This document shows, piece by piece, positions 22,681 to 29,874 of a stretch of DNA of 31,266 bases. Under the pieces are notes generated by a model. It was not told where the DNA came from. It made no database searches and worked only from the letters and a program-made list of their open reading frames with translations. Source of the DNA: JAMXLO01 sp035511435 (lineage in GTDB: Bacteria > Pseudomonadota > Alphaproteobacteria > Acetobacterales > Acetobacteraceae); contig DATKFJ010000484.1 of assembly GCA_035511435.1 (NCBI GenBank), forward strand, positions 1 to 31,266. Direction: 5' to 3'. A program made the translations under genes and the position numbers. The stretch's first letter is position 1, and every line of letters starts with the position of its first letter.

Positions 22681-23847
22681 ATGGACCAGCCCCTGCCCAC
22701 CGATCCGCACGCCGAGATCCGCGCCGAGGTTGCCAAGCTCTGCGCCCGTTTCCCCGGCGAGTACTGGCGCAAGCTGGACCGCGACCGCGCCTACCCTACC
22801 GAGTTCGTCAACGCCCTGACCGAAGCCGGCTACCTCGCCGCGCTGATCCCCGAGGAATATGGCGGCGCCGGCCTGCCGCTATCCGCCGCCGCCGCGATCC
22901 TGGAAACGATCCACGCCGAGGGCTGCAACGGTGCCGCATGCCACGCGCAGATGTACATCATGGGCACCATCCTGCGGCACGGCTCGAACAGGCAGAAACA
23001 GGAGTACCTGCCTAAGATCGCCACCGGCGAACTCCGACTCCAGGCATTCGGCGTCACTGAACCGACCAGCGGAACCGACACCACCAGCCTGCGCACCTTC
23101 GCCAAACGCGACGGCGACCACTATGTGGTGAACGGTCAGAAAGTATGGACCAGCCGCGCGGAACACTCCGACCTGATGCTGCTGCTCGCGCGCACCACGC
23201 CGCGCGAGCAGGCGAAGAAACGTACCGACGGGCTCTCCACCTTCATCGTCGACATGCGCGAAACGATCGGCAACGGCATGACCATCCGGCCGATCCGCAC
23301 AATGATGAACCACAACACCACCGAGATCTTCTTCGACAACATGATCGTGCCCGCCGAAAACCTGCTTGGCGATGAAGGCAAAGGCTTCCGTTACATCATC
23401 GACGGCATGAACGCCGAACGCCTGTTGATCGCCGCGGAATGCATCGGCGACTCCAAATGGTTCCTCCGCAAGGCCACCGACTACGCGCGCGACCGCCAGG
23501 TGTTCGCCCGACCGATCGGGCAGAACCAGGGCATCCAGTTCCCGCTCGCCCGTGCCTACGCACAGATGCGCGCCGCCGAACTGATGGTGCGTGAAGGCTG
23601 CGCGAAATTCGAAGCCGGCCTCACCCCCGGTGAGGAAGCCAACATGGCAAAGCTGCTCGGCGCCGATGCCGCCTGGGCCGCAGCCGAGGCGTGTATACAA
23701 ACGCATGGCGGGTTCGGTTTCGCCGAGGAATACGACGTCGAACGCAAATTCCGCGAAACCCGGCTGTATCAGGTCGCGCCGATCAGCACCAACCTGATCC
23801 TGTCGTACATCGCCGAACACGTACTCGGGCTGCCACGCAGCTACTGA
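22681..23847 (+). CDS. Acyl-CoA dehydrogenase family flavoprotein
   Basis: A 388-residue FAD enzyme oxidising an acyl-CoA at the alpha-beta position. The three-domain layout is clear: N-terminal helices with YLAALIPEEYGGAGLPL, the beta domain with FGVTEPTSGTDTTSLRT and GQKVWTSRAEHSDLMLLL, and the C-terminal helical domain. The probable catalytic base is Glu246 in GMNAERLLIAAE, the position used by isovaleryl- and long-chain-type enzymes. FAD-binding residues lie in THGGFGFAEEYDVERKFRE and the end motif APISTNLILSYIAEHVLGLPRSY. GGGAG at 22669-22673 fixes the ATG at 22681. It probably works with the divergent CoA-transferase. Chain-length preference cannot be inferred. Confidence 0.95.
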   Translation: MDQPLPTDPHAEIRAEVAKLCARFPGEYWRKLDRDRAYPTEFVNALTEAGYLAALIPEEYGGAGLPLSAAAAILETIHAEGCNGAACHAQMYIMGTILRHGSNRQKQEYLPKIATGELRLQAFGVTEPTSGTDTTSLRTFAKRDGDHYVVNGQKVWTSRAEHSDLMLLLARTTPREQAKKRTDGLSTFIVDMRETIGNGMTIRPIRTMMNHNTTEIFFDNMIVPAENLLGDEGKGFRYIIDGMNAERLLIAAECIGDSKWFLRKATDYARDRQVFARPIGQNQGIQFPLARAYAQMRAAELMVREGCAKFEAGLTPGEEANMAKLLGADAAWAAAEACIQTHGGFGFAEEYDVERKFRETRLYQVAPISTNLILSYIAEHVLGLPRSY

Positions 23848-23879
23848 CACGGATACCGATGTGGTGTCCCGGCAGAGCC

Positions 23880-23945
23880 TTACTCTGCCGCCGCCGCCCG
23901 CTCCATCTGCTCCACCCCGCCCCAGTACCGCACGCTGACCGGCAG
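23880..23945 (-). pseudogene. Remnant: last 21 residues of an LLM oxidoreductase
   Basis: Reading the minus strand, codons for LPVSVRYWGGVEQMERAAAAE end at a TAA (23882-23880). They align with the last residues of the intact LLM protein at 25676-26920 (QPVSVRYGSGAEQVQRAAAE). Nothing upstream continues the match, because the sequence enters a perfect hairpin and then the end of the binding-protein gene. It complements the other LLM remnant at 25427-25561, which stops just before this segment. Confidence 0.75.
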
Positions 23946-23980
23946 CGCCCGTCCGCATGGCGGCCCATGCGGACGGGCGC
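23945..23980. terminator. Perfect 16-bp hairpin between convergent genes
   Basis: The arm GCGCCCGTCCGCATGG (23945-23960) and its exact complement (23965-23980) enclose a 4-base loop. It lies 97 bp after the acyl-CoA dehydrogenase stop on one side and 8 bp after the binding-protein stop on the other. There is no T tract, so it may be a bidirectional transcript-end barrier or a recombination scar. Confidence 0.5.
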
Positions 23981-23988
23981 CGCCCCAA

Positions 23989-25185
23989 TCAGTACCCCAG
24001 CGGCTCGGCCACCACCGGCGTCCACCGCGTCTTCTTCACCACTGACAGGAACGACTGCGTCGAGGCATGGTGATCGGTGGGAGTGATCGTCAGCGGCGGA
24101 CCACCGAACATGTCGCGCCAGTCCGTGATGCTTTCCATCGACTTCTGGAACGTGTCCAAATTCAGGTCGCGACCCGCCCGCTGCAGTACCTCGATCAGGC
24201 AGGTCGCCGCCGCAAAGCCCGCTTCGCCCAGGTAATTGATGTCGATGCCGAACCGCTGCTTGTAGCGGGCCGTTACCGCGCGCACCGCCGGTCGCGCATC
24301 GTCGGGATAAGCGTAGACCCCCGGCGACATCGAATAGAACCCGTCCGCCGGTCCCCCGGGAGCCTCCGCAACGGCAGTGGAATAGCTCGCGAACTGGCCG
24401 CAGAAGTCCACGTCCCAACCCATCTTGCGCGCCGTTTGCAGGATGATGATCGTGTCCCTGACGATCGTGCCCATGCAGACGAGATCGCAGCCGGCATCCT
24501 TGAGCCGGCTGACGTGCGCGTTGAAATCGGTAGCAGTGGGACTGAACGTTGCGACGGCGCCAAGCTTCAAGTTCATGGCACTCACCTGCGCCACGATGCC
24601 GGCATGGATATCCTTGCCGAAGTCGGTGTCTTCGTACATCGAACCGAAGACCTTCCTGCCATTCGTCTCGGCGAAATACTTTACGCAGGCGCGCATCTGA
24701 TCATAGTACGATGAGAACTGGCCGTATTTGTACGCGCTCAGCGGCAGGTACATCGACCGTGCGCAGGTCAGCGGAAACACACTCGGCACCTGCTTCTCGA
24801 TCATCATCGGCAGCACGGCGTCCATTTGCGGCGTGCCGCCACTGCTGATCGACAGGAAGATATTGTCGAGGTTCACCAGCTTGTTCATGGCCTGCACCGC
24901 CTTCGGGACCAGATACTCCATGTCCTCGACGATGAAGCGGATCTTGCGGCCGTTGATGCCGCCCGTTGCGTTGATCTCGTCGAACGCCATCCGGATCGAG
25001 TTGGCGGCGTTGGTGCCTTGCACCGCTGTGACCCCGGACAGGTCCGTCATCATGCCGATGACGATCTCGCTGTCGGACACACCGCGCGTGACGGCGGCAG
25101 CTCGGCCGATGATGGCGGGCGAGGCAATCAGGCCAGCGGCACCAGCCAGCACGGCACGGCGTGTTGTCGCACGTGTTGCAGTCAT
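23989..25185 (-). CDS. ABC transporter substrate-binding protein (Peripla_BP_6), Tat-type signal
   Basis: A 398-residue periplasmic binding protein of the branched-chain amino acid/amide group. The N-terminus MTATRATTRRAVLAGAAGLIASPAI carries a twin-arginine followed by a hydrophobic run, suggesting Tat export, and cleavage near GRAAA is likely. The mature part has EIVIGMMTDLSGVTAVQG, AFDEINATGGINGRKIRFIVEDMEY, and FGSMYEDTDFGKDIHAGI, typical of the amide/urea-like subgroup. GGGAGGG precedes the ATG by 6 bp. It lies downstream of an LLM gene on the same strand, but with LLM debris on both sides and 240 bp of palindrome-rich leader. There are no transporter permease or ATPase genes nearby. Ligand unknown. 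Confidence 0.94.
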   Translation of the reverse strand: MTATRATTRRAVLAGAAGLIASPAIIGRAAAVTRGVSDSEIVIGMMTDLSGVTAVQGTNAANSIRMAFDEINATGGINGRKIRFIVEDMEYLVPKAVQAMNKLVNLDNIFLSISSGGTPQMDAVLPMMIEKQVPSVFPLTCARSMYLPLSAYKYGQFSSYYDQMRACVKYFAETNGRKVFGSMYEDTDFGKDIHAGIVAQVSAMNLKLGAVATFSPTATDFNAHVSRLKDAGCDLVCMGTIVRDTIIILQTARKMGWDVDFCGQFASYSTAVAEAPGGPADGFYSMSPGVYAYPDDARPAVRAVTARYKQRFGIDINYLGEAGFAAATCLIEVLQRAGRDLNLDTFQKSMESITDWRDMFGGPPLTITPTDHHASTQSFLSVVKKTRWTPVVAEPLGY

Positions 25186-25204
25186 GGACGCACCCTCCCT
25201 TGCG

Positions 25205-25302
25205 CGGCCGGATCAGTCCGGCCGTCGTATCTTGCCGATTGGTCCCGGTCCCGGACCGGGCTTCCACAGCACGCCTCGTCAAGACTCCGACGGCGCCGTC
25301 GG
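25205..25302. promoter_or_regulatory. Cluster of three palindromes upstream of the binding-protein gene
   Basis: Three inverted repeats occur within 100 bp: CGGCCGGA/TCCGGCCG (25205-25224), CCCGGTCC/GGACCGGG (25244-25260) and the 16-bp palindrome CCGACGGCGCCGTCGG (25287-25302). They lie 20-117 bp before the minus-strand start at 25185 and could be operators or leader hairpins. No regulator is recognised. Confidence 0.4.
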
Positions 25303-25426
25303 GGAGTACGACGGGCGGCGTTTGATCAGGCTAGCGCGGATGAGGCGTGGCGACCAGCGGCGGCCGCTGGTCTGTCGCAGCTCGCTCAGGTTGCTGGAAA
25401 CGGCTCATGTAGCCGAAGCCGATCGG

Positions 25427-25561
25427 CTACCCCGTCTCGAACGGGCTATTCAGCCCCAACTCCATCGCCATCTCGCGCAACGGCCGGAACATCTCCTGGC
25501 CGAGCAGCCGGATGCAGGCCTCGGCGTCTGCGTGAGTTAGCTGGGGAAAGCTCGTTGGCAT
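25427..25561 (-). pseudogene. Remnant: C-terminal segment of an LLM oxidoreductase
   Basis: A 44-codon minus-strand frame ending at TAG 25427-25429 encodes THADAEACIRLLGQEMF, then REMAMELGLNSPFETG. It aligns with the intact LLM protein next door (SHADAKTCIRLLGQEVF, REMAKEFDLKSPFETA), 24 of 36 positions identical by eye. The match ends exactly where the other remnant (23880-23945) takes over. It lacks the catalytic barrel and so cannot be functional. It is 114 bp downstream of the intact gene, consistent with an old tandem duplicate. Confidence 0.85.
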
Positions 25562-25675
25562 GCTCGCGTTCAGGATCGGATCTTCGATGTGATTCGCTAT
25601 CCCGAGCGGCGACCGGCCAACGGGCCCTGATTGAACCGATAAAAACGCTCACACACCTCAGAGCAACCGCATCCC

Positions 25676-26920
25676 CTATTCCGCCGCGGCTCGCTGCACC
25701 TGCTCAGCCCCGCTCCCGTACCGCACACTTACCGGCTGCGCCGTCTCGAAGGGGCTCTTCAGATCGAACTCCTTCGCCATCTCGCGTACCGCCGGGAACA
25801 CCTCCTGGCCGAGTAGCCGGATGCAGGTCTTGGCATCCGCGTGCGACACGGTACCGTCGTTGCCCCAGAACGCGAGGATGCCAGGCCGCGTTTCCTCCAG
25901 CAGCATGCGCAGCTTGGCGATCACCTGACTCGGCGTGCCGGCGATGATCATCAACTCGTCGCGCTGTTTCTCCAGCGCCGGCCGATACCGAGGGCTCTTC
26001 GAACGGCCAGTGGCGAACTCGACGAAGGCGCGGCGGTTTTCCGGACTGCTGTAACCGGCCGGCGTGCTCCAGACAGGGTGCGCCAGACCGGTGAACTCGC
26101 CCTGCATCCACATGAACTGGCGTGCGTTCTCGATGGCTTTTTCCTCGGTTTCGGCGACGTGGATCTGCTTCAGCAACCCATGGTAATCCGGGCCGCCGGT
26201 AAAGCCTGCCTCGGCCGCCACCGTGTCGTACATCTGCCAGATCTGCCGGGTGCGATCGACCGGTGTATTCAACGCGATATACGGATAGCCGTGCTGCGCC
26301 GCCCACACGATCGTTTCCTTGCTGATGACGCCGGGGATCCAGATGCGCGGATGCGGTTTCTGCATCGGCACCGCCCACGGGTTGACGACGCGGTGCTGGT
26401 AATGCGTGCCTTCCCAGCGGAATGGTCCCGGCGTGGTCCAGGTCTTGACGATCAGGTCGTGCGCCTCTTCGAAACGCTCGCGGTTGAAGGCGGGGTTGAC
26501 GCCGGCGGCAAGCTGCTCCTGGCCGCCGCCACGGACAAATCCGGAGACCAGGCGGCCCTTCGAGATCATGTCGATCATCGCCAGCTCTTCAGCGAGCCGC
26601 ACCGGGTTTTCAGCAAGCGGCAGCGGGTTGCCGAGCAGCACGATCTTCGCCTGTTTGGTCGCCGTGGCAAGGATCGAGGCGAACACGTTGCACTTCGCCT
26701 GCATGCAGAACGGCGCGTTGTGGTGCTCGTTCAGCATGATGCCGTCGACGCCGAGTTCGTCGGCGAGGATGTACTGCTCGAGGTATTCGTTATAGAGCCG
26801 GCTGCCCTCGACGGGGTCGAAATGACTGTTCGAGAACATCAGCGCGGTGGCGCCGAAATCGCGGCCCGCCTGCGCGGGAAAAGCCGACATCGGTTGCTCG
26901 GTGAAATACATCAGGTGCAT
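25676..26920 (-). CDS. LLM class flavin-dependent oxidoreductase (second copy type)
   Basis: A 414-residue luciferase-like monooxygenase-fold protein, longer than the one at 6272-7285. Features are MHLMYFTEQPM at the start, LADELGVDGIMLNEHHNAPFCMQ (residues about 52-74), a barrel strand with AKIVLLGNPLPLAENPVRLAEELAMIDMISKGRLVSGFVRGGG (about 90-133), and PRIWIPGVISKETIVWAAQHGYPYI. The NEHHNAP segment is typical of limonene- or alkanal-type LLM monooxygenases. A GGGAG Shine-Dalgarno sequence lies about 6 bp before the ATG at 26920. It is divergent from the aldolase gene with a 77-bp shared promoter space. The nearest downstream gene on the strand is a binding protein, so this repeats the LLM-binding-protein pairing at 5-7 kb. 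Confidence 0.94.
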   Translation of the reverse strand: MHLMYFTEQPMSAFPAQAGRDFGATALMFSNSHFDPVEGSRLYNEYLEQYILADELGVDGIMLNEHHNAPFCMQAKCNVFASILATATKQAKIVLLGNPLPLAENPVRLAEELAMIDMISKGRLVSGFVRGGGQEQLAAGVNPAFNRERFEEAHDLIVKTWTTPGPFRWEGTHYQHRVVNPWAVPMQKPHPRIWIPGVISKETIVWAAQHGYPYIALNTPVDRTRQIWQMYDTVAAEAGFTGGPDYHGLLKQIHVAETEEKAIENARQFMWMQGEFTGLAHPVWSTPAGYSSPENRRAFVEFATGRSKSPRYRPALEKQRDELMIIAGTPSQVIAKLRMLLEETRPGILAFWGNDGTVSHADAKTCIRLLGQEVFPAVREMAKEFDLKSPFETAQPVSVRYGSGAEQVQRAAAE

Positions 26921-26997
26921 GACGGTCTCCCATTCGGCACAACGCTAGCTCCGCACCCGGCTGCCGACAACCGGCACGAATGGAAAGGAGACACGAA

Positions 26998-27777
26998 ATG
27001 CCCGAACTCAAGGCACGGTTGCGCGAGGATGGCCGCGCGTTCGGCTGTATGGTGATGGAATTCCTGGTGCCCGGCATGCCGGCGATCATCGCGGCGACGG
27101 GCGCGGATTTCGCACTGTTCGACATGGAGCACACCGGCGCCTCGCTGGAGACGATGAAGGCGATGGTCGCAGGTTGTCGCGGCATCGGACTGGCGCCGCT
27201 GGTACGCGTGCCGCGCGGCGAGTATCATTTCATCGCCCGCGCGCTGGATATCGGCGCACACGGCGTGATGGTGCCGATGGTCGGCTCGGCGGCCGAGGCG
27301 GCACATGTTGCCGCCTGCGCGCACTACCCACCGGCCGGACGACGCGGCGCGGCATTCGGTGTGGCGCACGACGATTATCGCGCCGCCGATCCGGCCACAG
27401 CGATGGCCCGCGCGGAGGCGCGCACGCTGGTGATCGCGCAGATCGAGACGGTCGAGGGTCTGCGCGATGTAGAGGCGATCGCTGCGACGCCTGGTGTCGA
27501 CGTGGTGTGGCTCGGCCATTTCGACCTCACCAACTTCATGGGCATCCCCGGCCAGTTTCAGCATCCGGAATTTCTGTCGGCGGTGCGACGGACCGTCGCC
27601 GCAGCGCGGGCGCACGGCAAGATCGCGGGTTTCATGGCAAGTGACGAAGCGTGGGCGCGCGAGTACTGGAAGTACGGATTCCGTATGCAGGCATTCGGAC
27701 TGGATCACCTGCTGTTCCAGTCAGCACTGCGGTCAGGGGTGGAGATGCTGCGGACGCTGCGACAAGGCGGAATTTGA
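26998..27777 (+). CDS. HpcH/HpaI family class II aldolase
   Basis: A 259-residue aldolase cleaving 2-keto-3-deoxy or 4-hydroxy-2-oxo acids to pyruvate (or glyoxylate) and an aldehyde. The HpaI fold is evident: FALFDMEHTGASLETMKAMV, LVRVPRGEYHFIARALDIGAHGVMVPMV, and AQIETVEGLRDVEAIAATPGVDVVWLGHFDLTNFMG. The metal ligands Glu150 and Asp176 match Glu149 and Asp175 of E. coli HpaI. The catalytic His of the usual H-x-L loop is not certain. AAGGAG 8 bp before ATG 26998 fixes the start; an upstream in-frame ATG at 26980 overlaps that site. Divergent from the LLM gene. Substrate unknown. Confidence 0.94.
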   Translation: MPELKARLREDGRAFGCMVMEFLVPGMPAIIAATGADFALFDMEHTGASLETMKAMVAGCRGIGLAPLVRVPRGEYHFIARALDIGAHGVMVPMVGSAAEAAHVAACAHYPPAGRRGAAFGVAHDDYRAADPATAMARAEARTLVIAQIETVEGLRDVEAIAATPGVDVVWLGHFDLTNFMGIPGQFQHPEFLSAVRRTVAAARAHGKIAGFMASDEAWAREYWKYGFRMQAFGLDHLLFQSALRSGVEMLRTLRQGGI

Positions 27778-28123
27778 GACGCGCGACAGTGGCCGCCGGC
27801 GGGCGCTGCACTCCCGCCATGGTTGCTCGTCGCAAGCATGCACCGGCACGCATGACGGCGCAGCCCCTACCGGTTGCTCACGGACCGCGGCGTCGTCCCC
27901 CGGGTCCGCGCCAATCGCAATTTTTGCGTCCCCGACCTCGGCGCGACCTGCGCACCGCCACCTCACCGCGATCGGCATCGTGACCGTGGCCAGCATCGGG
28001 TATCTCACGTCGCTGATGGCGCTCTACCGGACGGCAGCCCTCGCCGCCTGAAGGCTGCCTTCCCTGCCCCGGTCCGGCATGCGATCCTGCCGCTGTCCGC
28101 GATAACAGCAGCAGGAGCGACAG
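27778..28123. other. Intergenic region without a convincing gene
   Basis: No supported gene in these 346 bp. A frame ending at 28051 gives a short hydrophobic tail (AIGIVTVASIGYLTSLMALY) but lacks a start with a ribosome-binding site or a recognisable family; it may be decayed sequence. AGGAG at 28111-28115 is the ribosome-binding site of the next gene. Confidence 0.5.
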
Positions 28124-28837
28124 ATGATCGAACTCTACGGCATGGGCAGTCCGAACGTGGTGAAGATCTACATCGCTCTGGAGGAGCTTGGCCTGCAATA
28201 TAATGTCCATCCGGTGGACGTGTTCACCGGCAAGCAGTTCGACGCGAACTTCCGGAAGCTCAACCCGATGGCCAAGGTGCCGGTGATCACCGACAGCGAC
28301 GGCCCCGGCGGCAAGCCCCTCACGTTGTTCGAGTCAGGCGCCATCCTGCTGTATCTGGCCGAGAAAGCCGGCAAGCTGTTGCCGAAAGACATGGCGGCGA
28401 AGTACGAGGCCATCGAGTGGATGATGGTGCAGATGACCACGCTCGGTCCAATGTTCGGCCAGCACGTGCATTTCGTTCGTTTCGCGCCGGCCGGCAATGA
28501 ATATTCCAAGAGCCGCTACACCACCCAGGTGCATCGCGTGCTCGAGGTCATGGACCAGCGGCTTGGCGAGAAGCCCTGGCTCGGCGGCGCGGAATACGGC
28601 ATCGCCGATATCGCGACCTATCCGTGGGCACGCAACATTCCCGCGATGCTGGGCGGCGATGCAGCTGAGAAATACCGGAACGTCATGCGCTGGGTCGGCG
28701 TCATCAACGAGCGCCCGGCGGTAAAGCGCGCGTTGGCGGCGGTCGAAGACGTGCGCGGGAAGACGACGGCGTTCGACAAGGCGCAGCCCGATGCGCTCGA
28801 CAAGGTCTTCGGTCGCGGTCAGTACGCCGCAGCCTGA
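28124..28837 (+). CDS. Glutathione S-transferase family protein (YfcG/YghU-like)
   Basis: A 237-residue cytosolic GST. The thioredoxin-like N-domain shows MIELYGMGSPNVVKIYIALEELGLQYNV, then NPMAKVPVITD, with the cis-Pro before Val, and the glutathione-binding ESGAILLYLAEK. The helical C-domain holds WLGGAEYGIADIATYPWA. The Ser/Asn at positions 9-11 (GSPN) suggests the nu-class (YfcG/YghU, disulfide reductase activity) rather than a Tyr- or Cys-type GST. AGGAG about 8 bp upstream fixes the start. A hairpin at 28873-28900 follows. Its link to the neighbouring aldolase and decarboxylase genes is unknown. Confidence 0.93.
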   Translation: MIELYGMGSPNVVKIYIALEELGLQYNVHPVDVFTGKQFDANFRKLNPMAKVPVITDSDGPGGKPLTLFESGAILLYLAEKAGKLLPKDMAAKYEAIEWMMVQMTTLGPMFGQHVHFVRFAPAGNEYSKSRYTTQVHRVLEVMDQRLGEKPWLGGAEYGIADIATYPWARNIPAMLGGDAAEKYRNVMRWVGVINERPAVKRALAAVEDVRGKTTAFDKAQPDALDKVFGRGQYAAA

Positions 28838-28872
28838 CCGGTCGGCGACGGAGTGTTTACCCTTCACGGCTA

Positions 28873-28900
28873 CCACGGCGCCACCAAAGTGGTGCCGTGG
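28873..28900. terminator. Hairpin after the GST gene
   Basis: CCACGGC (28873-28879) pairs with GCCGTGG (28894-28900); an inner ACC/GGT extends the stem past a 3-base bulge. It starts 35 bp after the GST stop. There is no T run, so only a weak terminator is claimed. Confidence 0.4.
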
Positions 28901-28994
28901 AAACCGTGCAACGCGCGATACACCCGTTGAACCCAAGCCTGGCGACCCCTACCATCCGGATCTGAAGGCCCGCGTTTCCCGGCTGGAGGACGAC

Positions 28995-29348
28995 GTGCAC
29001 GATATGACTGCGACGCTGGGCCGGGTGGAGATATCGGTCGCCGAAATCAAGGCCATGCTGAGCGCCACGTTGCCGCATCTGGCGGCCAAGGCCGAACTGG
29101 CTGAGCCGCGGTTGGCGACGGGCAGGGACACCGCGCAGTTGCGCCAAGCTATGACGGCAGACATCGCCGAACTGCGCCAGACCACGACTTCGGACATCGC
29201 CGGCCTGCACCAGGCGACCACGTCAGATTTCACTCATCTGCGTGTGGAACTCACCGATAAGCCCGGCAAGGCTTGCATGTGGGGCGTGTTGACGGCACTG
29301 CCGGCCGCCTATGCCTGCGGCCCCGCCGCGCTTGCGCTTCTGAAATAG
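28995..29348 (+). CDS. Coiled-coil protein with C-terminal membrane anchor
   Basis: About 117 residues from GTG 28995, which has GGAGG 4 bp upstream. There is a heptad-rich coiled coil (MTATLGRVEISVAEIKAML and LPHLAAKAELAE), then three copies of an 11-residue repeat of the type A-x-L-(R/H)-Q-x-x-T-x-D-(I/F) (29133-29231), then KPGKACMWGVLTALPAAYACGPAALALLK, a single membrane span. Similar small proteins occur in Acetobacteraceae, with no known function. The coding pattern appears to extend upstream in the same frame to about 28926 (EPKPGDPYHPDLKARVSRLEDD), but a GTT stands where a start would be, so the 5' end may have decayed or the start moved. Confidence 0.65.
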   Translation: MHDMTATLGRVEISVAEIKAMLSATLPHLAAKAELAEPRLATGRDTAQLRQAMTADIAELRQTTTSDIAGLHQATTSDFTHLRVELTDKPGKACMWGVLTALPAAYACGPAALALLK

Positions 29349-29355
29349 CCCGCAG

Positions 29356-29874
29356 ATGGCACAACAACCCTGGCAGGCTCAGGTCTATGCCGCGCTGCGA
29401 TCCGCCCGCGTCACAATAATGGGCTATGTTCCGGACGCCGGCCACACGCATCTGATCGAGGCTGCGCACGCCGACCCCGACATGCGCGCCGTAGTGCTTA
29501 CCACCGAGGAGGAAGGCATCGCGCTTGCCGCCGGCGCATGGTTGGGCGGTCAGCGGGCCGCGCTGCTGATGCAGTCATCCGGCGTCGGCAACTGCATCAA
29601 CATGCTGTCGCTGCCGGTGAACTGCCGCATGCCGTTCCTGACGCTGGTGACGATGCGGGGCGAATGGGCTGAATTCAATCCGTGGCAGGTGCCGATGGGC
29701 ACCGCGACGCCCGGCGTGCTGACCGCGGCCGGCGTGCATGTCCGGCGCGCCGACCAGCCGGACGATGTGGCGGAGATCGTCGCGGCATCGGCGGCACTCG
29801 CCTTCGATAGCACGGTGCCGGTGGCGGTGCTGCTGTCTCAGCGGCTGATCGGCGCAAAGGCATTCGTGAAATGA
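29356..29874 (+). CDS. Thiamine-diphosphate decarboxylase, PYR-domain subunit (ComD/phosphonopyruvate-decarboxylase-like)
   Basis: A 172-residue protein forming the pyrimidine-binding half of a two-subunit ThDP enzyme. It has YVPDAGHTHLIEA, then VVLTTEEEGIALAAGAWLGGQRAALLMQSSGVGNCINML, where the Glu of TEEEG is the conserved cofactor-activating glutamate. LPVNCRMPFLTLVTMRGEWAEFNPWQ follows. Relatives are sulfopyruvate decarboxylase ComD and the N-half of phosphonopyruvate decarboxylase. It overlaps the PP-domain subunit (ATGA), so the two are made together. The ATG at 29356 has no strong Shine-Dalgarno sequence. The keto acid substrate is not inferable. Confidence 0.9.
   Translation: MAQQPWQAQVYAALRSARVTIMGYVPDAGHTHLIEAAHADPDMRAVVLTTEEEGIALAAGAWLGGQRAALLMQSSGVGNCINMLSLPVNCRMPFLTLVTMRGEWAEFNPWQVPMGTATPGVLTAAGVHVRRADQPDDVAEIVAASAALAFDSTVPVAVLLSQRLIGAKAFVK

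Noticed and set aside
22879..23988. 369-codon minus-strand frame opposite acyl-CoA dehydrogenase
   Set aside because: The plus-strand enzyme is complete with FAD and catalytic motifs. The antisense frame also runs through the hairpin and LLM remnant in a different frame from the remnant.
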